A stretch of 64,000 nucleotides of DNA, taken from the NCBI GenBank assembly GCA_050329415.1, contig JBHJOS010000021.1, forward strand, positions 1-64,000, given 5' to 3'. Shown piece after piece: positions 28,115 to 34,954 of the stretch (within the stretch, counting starts at the first letter, position 1; each line of letters starts with the position of its first letter). The notes below the pieces were generated by a model. It made no database searches. It was given only the letters and a program-made list of their open reading frames with translations, and was not told the DNA's origin. The translations under genes were made by a program, and so were the position numbers. This stretch comes from JANNOG01 sp050329415 (GTDB lineage Bacteria; Actinomycetota; Actinomycetes; Actinomycetales; JBBAYJ01).

Positions 28115-29803
28115 TCAGCCCGTGGCCTCGCCCACCGGGTCGACCACGGCGGTCTCCACCCCCGCCGAGCGCCGGGTGTCCGCGACCCCGGTCACCTGCC
28201 GGGCGTCCCAGTCGACGTCGAGCGCCTGGACGGATCCGAACCTCACGCGGTCCGGTTCCGGTGTCACCCGGACGTTCCACCCCAGCGCGGTCAGCTCCTG
28301 CGCGAGCCGCGGCGTCTCCAGACTCAGCACGTCTGAGGTGAGGACGAAACGTTCCCCCGGCACTGCCGCCTCCAGCCCCTGGCCGTGCAGAGCCCACCGG
28401 GTGACCACGGACGCCGTGACGTTGGGGATCTGGCGTCCGCCGGGGGTGCCGATCACCAGTACCGGGCGCCGCTGGTCGTCGAGCAGCATCGTCGGCGAGC
28501 TCCACGTCACCGACCGGCGGCCAGGTTCCGGCCGGTTGGCCTCGCCCGCGCCGATGTCCCAGAAGCGTTCGAGGGAGTCGTTGAGGAAGAACCCGCCGAC
28601 GTACTGACCGGATCCCCAGTAATTGGTGATGGTGTTCGTCATCGACACCGCCCGGCCCTCGGCGTCGACGACCGAGATGTGCGTCGTGTTGCCGCCGCCT
28701 TCCGCAGGGTCCACCGCCGCCGACGCCGCGCGCGTCTCGGCCACGCCCGGCAGGTCGGCGGCGATGGCGGCGTTGCGGACCGGGTCGGTGAGCTCGGCGA
28801 CCGGGACGTCGACGAACGCGGGGTCGCCGAAGAACTGCTGGACGGAGGTGTCGGCCACCTGCCAGGCCCGGGTCTGAAGGTCGACGAACTGCGCGGAGTC
28901 CGGCGGCAGGTCTGCGATCCCGGCGGCCTCGGCGATCTGGACCATCTGGATGATGGCGGCTCCCGGCAGCGCGGGGGCGCCGGACAGCATGGTGTACCCG
29001 CCGACCGGCCCCTCGGCCGGCTGCGACACCTGGACCTCGTAGGCCGCGAGCGACTCCGGGTCGAAGCCGGGGACGGCGACCAGGGCCTGTGCCAGCTCTC
29101 CCCGGTAGAACGCCGGCGCCCCGCCGGCGGCGATCGTCCGCATCGTCTGGGCCAGCTCGGCCTGCACGAGCAGGTCGCCCTCCTGCAGCGGCTGGCCGTC
29201 CGGGCGCCGGAAGTGCGCCAGGCCACCGGTCACGCGTTGCCCGGTGCGGTCGTTGATGGACCCCGCGAGATAGCGGGAGACGGGTGCCCCCTCGGCGGCG
29301 ACCCGGATCGCCGGGGCCAGCAGGTCCTGCCACGGCAACGAGCCGTGCTCGTCGTGCAGGCGCGCCAGGCCGGCCACGAACCCTGGGATCCCCGCGCCAC
29401 CGTCGGGCAGGGTGCCGGTCTGGTTGACGACGTCGCGGTAGTCGTAGTTCGTCGCGACCCCGTCGACGACCACGATGGCGGCGCCGCCGCCACCGATGCC
29501 CGACGAGGCCGGCTGCATGACGGCGTCGGCGAACGCCGCCGCGATCGCGGCGTCGACCGCGTTGCCGCCCCGTTCCAGCATCTCCATCCCCGCCCTGGTG
29601 GCCAGCGGGTGACCCGAGTTCACGCCGTGGGCACCGAGGGCGGGCGGCTCGGGTGAGGGGCTGGGCGTCGCGCTCGCCCCCGCCGGGGCTCCGGGACCCG
29701 GCCCGGACTCCGCCGCAGGCGAGCAGGCGGCCAGGGCCAGGGTGGCGGCGGCCAGGGTGGCGGCGACCACGGGGCGGTGCCGGAGGAGCAGCAGGCGCGG
29801 CAC
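28115..29803 (-). CDS. ggt: Gamma-glutamyltransferase, lipoprotein form
   Basis: 562 residues from GTG 29803, which follows GAGGAGG. The start gives a lipobox (LALAAC). The N-terminal subunit has the SGHPLATRAGMEML and GGNAVDAAIAAAFA segments. Autocleavage should expose the Thr in GGGNTTHISVVD as N-terminal nucleophile, followed by the small subunit with SVTWSSPTML and GTPGGRQIPN. The enzyme hydrolyses or transfers gamma-glutamyl groups (e.g. of glutathione or poly-glutamate) outside the cell. Size and signature fit; an intact protein. Confidence 0.93.
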   Translation of the reverse strand: MPRLLLLRHRPVVAATLAAATLALAACSPAAESGPGPGAPAGASATPSPSPEPPALGAHGVNSGHPLATRAGMEMLERGGNAVDAAIAAAFADAVMQPASSGIGGGGAAIVVVDGVATNYDYRDVVNQTGTLPDGGAGIPGFVAGLARLHDEHGSLPWQDLLAPAIRVAAEGAPVSRYLAGSINDRTGQRVTGGLAHFRRPDGQPLQEGDLLVQAELAQTMRTIAAGGAPAFYRGELAQALVAVPGFDPESLAAYEVQVSQPAEGPVGGYTMLSGAPALPGAAIIQMVQIAEAAGIADLPPDSAQFVDLQTRAWQVADTSVQQFFGDPAFVDVPVAELTDPVRNAAIAADLPGVAETRAASAAVDPAEGGGNTTHISVVDAEGRAVSMTNTITNYWGSGQYVGGFFLNDSLERFWDIGAGEANRPEPGRRSVTWSSPTMLLDDQRRPVLVIGTPGGRQIPNVTASVVTRWALHGQGLEAAVPGERFVLTSDVLSLETPRLAQELTALGWNVRVTPEPDRVRFGSVQALDVDWDARQVTGVADTRRSAGVETAVVDPVGEATG

Positions 29804-29814
29804 GGGACTCCTCC

Positions 29815-30942
29815 TCAGGAGACGGTCCGGACAGGGGGCTCGGGACGTGCGGGAGTGGAACTCCGGCGGGCCCAGGGGGCGCGCATCACCCGCTCCAGAG
29901 GGCCGGGTCCACCGACGCGTCGCCAGACCAGACCGAACGCTATCGCGACGGCGACGAGGGCAGCGCTGACGGCGATTCCCTCCGGGAACGAGAACCCGCC
30001 CGCGGGCATGACGGCGATGAGCAGGAGGATGTGCGCCACGTAGACCGTGAGGGACAACCGCCCGGCGGCCGCGAGGGGCTCCAGCAGTCGCGGCCGCGCC
30101 TGCCCCAGGCGTGCGAGGAGAGCCACCACGGCCACGGCCCCGCCCACGCTGCTCACCAGCCACAGCGGCATCTGCCCGTGGGCCACCCCGGTCAGCAGTC
30201 GGGTGAATCCCTCATCCGCCGCCGGGCCGATCAGGGTCCGGAGGATCCCCGAGGCGGCCAGGCCGCCACCCGCCGCGACGGTGCCCCACACCACGAGGCG
30301 GCGTTGCGTGGCGCGGCCGGCGAGGTCCGTCCGAGCCAGCCGCAGCCCGACCAGGAACGGCACGACCCAGGTGACCAGCGGGTACCGGCCGGCGAACAGC
30401 AGCCCGAGGGCCAGTTCGCCGGGCGGGTCGTCAGGGCGGACGGGAGGGCTCCCACCGGGGCTCTGACCGGTCACGAGGTCGTGGACGATGACGAGGATCG
30501 GCCCGACGAGCAGCATGACCCCGGCGGCGATCGTCAGGCCGCGGTCCGGCAGCCGGTTCGCCAGCGGCGCCAGCACGAACAGGATGCCGTAGAGCGCCAG
30601 AATGACGCCGATGTCGTCGGTGAGGGCCTGCAGCGCCATCCCGCCCACCACCAGCAGCCCCGCGCGCCACAGGACGACCGGCCATCGGCCCTCGCCGCCG
30701 CTGGCCGGCCGACGGCGGGAGCGGCCCAGCAGGTACCCCATCCCGATGCCGGCGATGACGACGAAGAGGATCGACGCCCGGCCGTAGGGCAGCAGGTAGA
30801 GCCGCTGGAGCAGGGACGTCGCGTCGGTCGGCCCGACGTTGACGACGATCATGCCGATCAGGGCGAGCCCGCGGGCGGCGTCGAGCCCGACCAGCCGAGA
30901 ACGGTCGGCGCCTGTCCGGGGGGCCGACGCGCGTGTGTGCAT
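29815..30942 (-). CDS. DUF418/DUF1624-type multispanning acyltransferase-like membrane protein
   Basis: 375 residues from ATG 30942 with GAGAGG upstream. Roughly ten hydrophobic helices. RLVGLDAARGLALIGMIVVN is the opening of the DUF1624/heparan-alpha-glucosaminide acetyltransferase-like group, and the C-terminal half resembles DUF418 (AAGRLSLTVYVAHILLLIAV). These are inner-membrane proteins thought to modify surface glycans or lipids; no activity is proven. It ends 11 bases before the start of ggt, so both probably share a transcript, though their roles look unrelated. Confidence 0.82.
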   Translation of the reverse strand: MHTRASAPRTGADRSRLVGLDAARGLALIGMIVVNVGPTDATSLLQRLYLLPYGRASILFVVIAGIGMGYLLGRSRRRPASGGEGRWPVVLWRAGLLVVGGMALQALTDDIGVILALYGILFVLAPLANRLPDRGLTIAAGVMLLVGPILVIVHDLVTGQSPGGSPPVRPDDPPGELALGLLFAGRYPLVTWVVPFLVGLRLARTDLAGRATQRRLVVWGTVAAGGGLAASGILRTLIGPAADEGFTRLLTGVAHGQMPLWLVSSVGGAVAVVALLARLGQARPRLLEPLAAAGRLSLTVYVAHILLLIAVMPAGGFSFPEGIAVSAALVAVAIAFGLVWRRVGGPGPLERVMRAPWARRSSTPARPEPPVRTVS

Positions 30943-31043
30943 GGGTTCCTCTCGCTGGTCTCGGCACGCGACGCACCGGCACCGCATCGACACAGACGCG
31001 GCGCCCGGGGCGGGCGAGGAGCACGGCGCAGGGACGCCGCAGG

Positions 31044-31556
31044 TCAGGCGGGCGAGACCGCCGGCGGTGCCCTGGAGGTGACCGCTCCGTCGCGCCGGAG
31101 CGCCGCCAGCACGCGCCCGGCGACGTCGATGGCGCTGCCGGGGCTGCGCTCCGTGGAGGGCGGCCCGGGAGCAAGGGCGCGGCGCCAGGCGTGGGTCGTT
31201 GCCCGGTACAGGACGCAGGTGAGCGCGGCGGCCGCGGTCTGGACGAGTGCCACCAGGAGGACCAGGGCGAGTGTCGACAGCGCGGGCGGCAGCGTGCCGC
31301 CCGCCATGTGCCCGGCGCCGACCAGCAGGGACGCCAGGGCTGCGGCCACGGCGAGCACCACCGAGTGCCCCCGGGACCGCCGCGCCGAGCGCGGCAGGCA
31401 CCCCGCGCCGAGGATGACGAGAACGCCGCCGGCGACCCCCGACACGGCCGCCACCTCATGGTGACCCGTCGGCAGCGCCTCGTTCGCGATGCCGTGCCCG
31501 AGTACCTCCCAGGCCAGCGTTTGTACTGCCGCCCACGCGGCGAGGACGAACGTCAT
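31044..31556 (-). CDS. Hypothetical four-helix membrane protein
   Basis: 170 residues from ATG 31556. Four hydrophobic stretches (about 1-15, 33-52, 65-82 and 92-115) and a basic C-terminal tail. No recognised motif. It is divergent from the copper operon and the start is uncertain, since the preceding bases show no clear ribosome site and the frame stays open further up. The N-terminal segment QTLAWEVLGHGIANEA is reminiscent of small membrane proteins, not assignable. Function unknown. Confidence 0.6.
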   Translation of the reverse strand: MTFVLAAWAAVQTLAWEVLGHGIANEALPTGHHEVAAVSGVAGGVLVILGAGCLPRSARRSRGHSVVLAVAAALASLLVGAGHMAGGTLPPALSTLALVLLVALVQTAAAALTCVLYRATTHAWRRALAPGPPSTERSPGSAIDVAGRVLAALRRDGAVTSRAPPAVSPA

Positions 31557-31775
31557 CTCGCCAGCCGCGTACCTGGAGACCCCTGACGAGCGCCGGGACC
31601 GGGATGCGGCTCTCACGGCGGAGGGGACAGAGGGGACGGGCGCACCGTGGCCCAGAGTGCCATCCCCGCCGTGCCCTGGCGACCAGGTCGGGGCCCGGAC
31701 TTGGCGTCGTGCCCGGAGGGGGTCGTCGCCGGAACGGTTCGGGTGCTCACGAGGCGCCCGTGGGCATCCGCCAGG

Positions 31776-31838
31776 TACCCCTAGGGGGTAGTTGCTGGAC
31801 ACACCCTCCGGGGGTAAGGTTCCTACCGCCCCGGGGTA
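31776..31838 (+). promoter_or_regulatory. CsoR-regulated copper promoter
   Basis: TTGCTG (31792-31797) and TAAGGT (31815-31820) form a -35/-10 pair with a 17-base spacer. Three CsoR-like C-run/G-run boxes surround it: TACCCCTAGGGGGTA (31776-31790), a box inside the spacer (31801-31817), and TACCGCCCCGGGGTA (31824-31838). Copper would release CsoR and open transcription of copZ onward. The rest of 31,557-31,872 holds no gene I can support. Confidence 0.8.
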
Positions 31839-31872
31839 TTCCGGGACGCTGACACGAGAGGAGAGCGTCGCC

Positions 31873-32079
31873 ATGGCGACCGCGACCTACGACGTCCAGG
31901 GCATGACCTGCGACCACTGCGCCGGTGCCGTCACGGCCGAGGTGACGAGGATCCCCGGCGTCACCGAGGTGTCCGTCGACGTGCCGGGCGGCCGGGTGAC
32001 GGTCACCAGCGCCGAGCCCCTCGCCGCCGAGGCGATTGCCGGGGCCGTCGAGGAAGCCGGTTACGAGGTCGTCCGGTGA
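31873..32079 (+). CDS. copZ: CopZ-type copper chaperone (heavy-metal-associated domain)
   Basis: 68 residues, a single ferredoxin-like HMA domain. The metal-binding loop GMTCDHCAGAV (about 11-21) has the Cys-x-x-Cys pair with an Asp-His between. It carries Cu(I) to the exporting ATPase. ATG 31873 follows GAGAGGAGAG. First gene behind the CsoR-type promoter, and overlaps csoR by GTGA. Confidence 0.95.
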   Translation: MATATYDVQGMTCDHCAGAVTAEVTRIPGVTEVSVDVPGGRVTVTSAEPLAAEAIAGAVEEAGYEVVR

Positions 32080-32393
32080 GCACGGACGCCGCGGCGGCGG
32101 CCCTGGCTGCCGGCAACGGATACAGCGCGAGCAGGCAGGCCCACCTCAAGCGGCTGCGCCGGATCGAGGGGCAGATCCGCGGACTGCAGCGGATGGTCGA
32201 GGAGGACAAGTACTGCATCGACATCCTCACCCAGGTGTCCGCCGCGACCCGGGCGCTGCAGTCGTTCTCGCTGGAGCTCCTCGAGGAGCACCTGGCGGGG
32301 TGTGTCGTCGCGGCCGCCGCGCGCGGCGGCGACGAGGCGCAGGACAAGGTCCGCGAGGCCTCCGACGCCATCGCCCGGCTCGTCCGGTCCTGA
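32076..32393 (+). CDS. csoR: CsoR-family copper-sensing repressor
   Basis: 105 residues. The four-helix CsoR fold has the ligands of a Cys-His-Cys site: Cys in DKYCIDIL, then His and Cys in LEEHLAGC. The basic face GLQRMVEEDK and LKRLRRIEGQIRGL is typical. Cu(I) binding should detach it from the boxes before copZ. GTG start overlaps copZ's stop. Confidence 0.95.
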   Translation: MSTDAAAAALAAGNGYSASRQAHLKRLRRIEGQIRGLQRMVEEDKYCIDILTQVSAATRALQSFSLELLEEHLAGCVVAAAARGGDEAQDKVREASDAIARLVRS

Positions 32394-32441
32394 CCCCGGC
32401 CACGCGTCGACCGCAGACCGATCGTTCAGGAGGACCAAGTC

Positions 32442-32630
32442 GTGCGCACGTCCCTGACCCTCGCCGCCTACGGCGGCGGACTCGCTGTGGCCTTCGCCGT
32501 GGCCTTCGCCGTCGGGCAGGCTGTCGGTGACCCCTTCCGAGACCCGGAACCAGAGGCGCCCGCCGACGACCACGGCGCCGACGACCACGACCACCGGCAG
32601 CCCGAGGTCCCCGGAGGGACGAGCCGATGA
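32442..32630 (+). CDS. Small membrane protein with Asp/His-rich tail in the copper operon
   Basis: 62 residues, GTG start with AGGAGG ahead. One hydrophobic helix (about 7-27) is followed by an acidic, His-rich tail (ADDHGADDHDHR) that could bind metal. The stop overlaps copA (ATGA). The place between csoR and copA suggests an accessory role, perhaps metal buffering at the exporter. No named family recognised. Confidence 0.75.
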   Translation: MRTSLTLAAYGGGLAVAFAVAFAVGQAVGDPFRDPEPEAPADDHGADDHDHRQPEVPGGTSR

Positions 32631-34954
32631 GTACGGCCACCCCGACCCCCGTCCCGGATTCCACGGATCCGACCGCCCGGGTCGAGCTGACGATCGGCGG
32701 GATGACCTGCGCCTCCTGCGCCGCGCGGATCGAGAAGCGCCTCAACCGGCTCGACGGGGTGACAGCGACGGTGAACTACGCGACCGAGAAGGCGCGGGTC
32801 GACTACGCCGGAGAGGTCACGCCCCAGGATCTCCTCGGTACGGTGGAAGCGGCCGGCTACACCGCGACCCTGCCGCCCGCCCCCCCGGAGCCCGTTCCGG
32901 GCGGACCCGGGGGCGGCGATCTCCAGGGTGCCGCCACCGGAACCGGGCTCGAGCGCGAGGGCGACCCCACCCGCGAACTGCGGCACAAGGTGATCGTCAG
33001 TGCCGTGCTCTCGGCCCCCGTGATCCTCATGGCGATGATCCCCGCGCTCCAGATCACGTACTGGCAGTGGCTGTCCCTCACGCTCGCCGCGCCCGTGCTC
33101 GTGTGGGCCGGCGCCGGGTTCCACCGGGCGGCGTGGGCCAACCTGCGCCACGGCGCCGCGACGATGGACACCCTGATCTCGATGGGGACGATCGCCGCGT
33201 TCGTGTGGTCGCTGTACGCACTGTTCCTCGGGGATGCCGGCGTGCCGGGGATGACGCACCCGTTCGAGCTCACCGTGGCGCGCGGCGACGGGACGGCCAA
33301 CATCTACCTGGAGGTCACAACCGCTGTCATCACCTTCATCCTGCTGGGGCGATACGTCGAGGCCCGGTCCAAGCGCCGGGCCGGGGCCGCCCTGCGCGCG
33401 CTGCTCGAGCTCGGGGCCAAGGACGTGGCCGTCCTGCGTGACTCGCCCACCGGTCCGGCGGAGGTCCGGGTCCCCGTCGATCAGCTCGCCGTCGGCGACC
33501 GCTTCGTCGTCCGGCCCGGCGAGAAGATCGCCACCGACGGGGTCGTCGAGGAGGGCTTGTCCGCCGTCGACATGAGCATGCTGACCGGCGAGTCCGTGCC
33601 GGTCGAGGTCGGCCCCGGCGACGGCGTCGTCGGCGCCACCGTCAACGCCGGCGGCCGGCTCGTCGTGCGGGCGACCCGGATCGGCCACGACACCCAGCTC
33701 GCCCAGATGGGCCGCCTCGTCGCCGACGCCCAGACCGGCAAGGCCCGCATCCAGCGCCTCGCCGACCGGGTCTCCGGGGTCTTCGTCCCGGTCGTCATCG
33801 CGGTGGCCGTCGCCACCCTGGGCTTCTGGCTGGGCTCGGGTTCCCCGGCCGCGACGGCGTTCACGGCGGCGGTCGCCGTGCTCATCATCGCCTGCCCGTG
33901 CGCCCTCGGCCTGGCCACGCCGATGGCGCTGCTCGTGGGGACCGGCCGGGGCGCGCAGTCGGGGATCCTCATCAAAGGTCCCGAGGTGCTGGAGTCGACC
34001 CGGAAGGTCGACACCATCGTCCTCGACAAGACCGGCACCGTGACGACCGGGCGGATGACGCTGGTCGAGGTCGTCCCGGCGGCCGGGGTCGACGGCCCCG
34101 ACGAGGCCGAGCTGCTGCGCCTCGCCGGTGCCGTCGAGGACGCCTCCGAGCACCCCATCGCCCAGGCCGTCGCGGTCGCCGCGACCGCCCGCGACGGGCA
34201 GCTGCCGGAGGTCGAGGACTTCCGGAATCTCGAGGGTCTCGGCGTCCAGGGGATCGTGGACGGGCGCGCCGTGGTCGTCGGGCGGGTGAGCCTGCTGGCT
34301 GACCGGTCTCAGCAGCTGCCCGCCGATCTGGTCGCGGCGCGGGAACGGGCCGAGCGGGCGGGGCGCACCGTGGTCGCCGTCGGCTGGGACAGCCGGGCCC
34401 GCGGCCTGCTCGTCGTCGCCGACGCGGTGAAGCCGACCAGCGCCGAGGCGATCCGGGAGTTCCGCCGGCTCGGTCTCACCCCGATCCTCCTCACCGGCGA
34501 CAACCGGACCGTGGCGCACGCGGTCGCCGCCGAGGTCGGGATCGAGGAGGTGCTCGCCGAGGTCCTGCCCGAGGAGAAGGTGGCCGTCGTCCAGCGCCTG
34601 CAGGCCGAGGGCCGGGTGGTCGCCATGGTGGGCGACGGCGTCAACGACGCCGCCGCCCTGGCGCAGGCCGACCTCGGCCTCGCCATGGGCACCGGGACGG
34701 ACATCGCCATCGAGGCGAGCGACCTCACCCTGGTCCGCGGCGACCTGCGGGCGGCAGGCGACGCCATCCGCCTCTCCCGTGCGACCCTGCGCACCATCAA
34801 GCAGAACCTCGGGTGGGCCTTTGCCTACAACACCGCGGCGCTCCCGCTCGCCGCCGCGGGCCTGCTCAATCCCATGATCGCGGGTGCGGCGATGGCGTTC
34901 TCGTCGGTGTCCGTGGTCGCCAACAGCCTGCGGCTGAGGAGGTTCCGACCATGA
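32627..34954 (+). CDS. copA: CopA-type Cu(I)-exporting P1B-ATPase
   Basis: 775 residues. The N-terminal HMA domain has GMTCASCAARIE (about 25-36). Membrane metal site CPC lies in IIACPCALGLATPMAL. The phosphorylation motif DKTGTVTTG, TGE in MLTGESVPVE and GDGVNDAAALAQADLG complete a P1B-1 ATPase. It pumps Cu(I) out of the cytoplasm with ATP, taking metal from CopZ. Overlaps copB by ATGA. All key residues intact. Confidence 0.96.
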   Translation: MSTATPTPVPDSTDPTARVELTIGGMTCASCAARIEKRLNRLDGVTATVNYATEKARVDYAGEVTPQDLLGTVEAAGYTATLPPAPPEPVPGGPGGGDLQGAATGTGLEREGDPTRELRHKVIVSAVLSAPVILMAMIPALQITYWQWLSLTLAAPVLVWAGAGFHRAAWANLRHGAATMDTLISMGTIAAFVWSLYALFLGDAGVPGMTHPFELTVARGDGTANIYLEVTTAVITFILLGRYVEARSKRRAGAALRALLELGAKDVAVLRDSPTGPAEVRVPVDQLAVGDRFVVRPGEKIATDGVVEEGLSAVDMSMLTGESVPVEVGPGDGVVGATVNAGGRLVVRATRIGHDTQLAQMGRLVADAQTGKARIQRLADRVSGVFVPVVIAVAVATLGFWLGSGSPAATAFTAAVAVLIIACPCALGLATPMALLVGTGRGAQSGILIKGPEVLESTRKVDTIVLDKTGTVTTGRMTLVEVVPAAGVDGPDEAELLRLAGAVEDASEHPIAQAVAVAATARDGQLPEVEDFRNLEGLGVQGIVDGRAVVVGRVSLLADRSQQLPADLVAARERAERAGRTVVAVGWDSRARGLLVVADAVKPTSAEAIREFRRLGLTPILLTGDNRTVAHAVAAEVGIEEVLAEVLPEEKVAVVQRLQAEGRVVAMVGDGVNDAAALAQADLGLAMGTGTDIAIEASDLTLVRGDLRAAGDAIRLSRATLRTIKQNLGWAFAYNTAALPLAAAGLLNPMIAGAAMAFSSVSVVANSLRLRRFRP

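Noticed and set aside
31557..31775. A possible longer version of the four-helix membrane protein
   Set aside because: The in-frame extension is Arg/Pro/Ser-rich without a hydrophobic or conserved segment.
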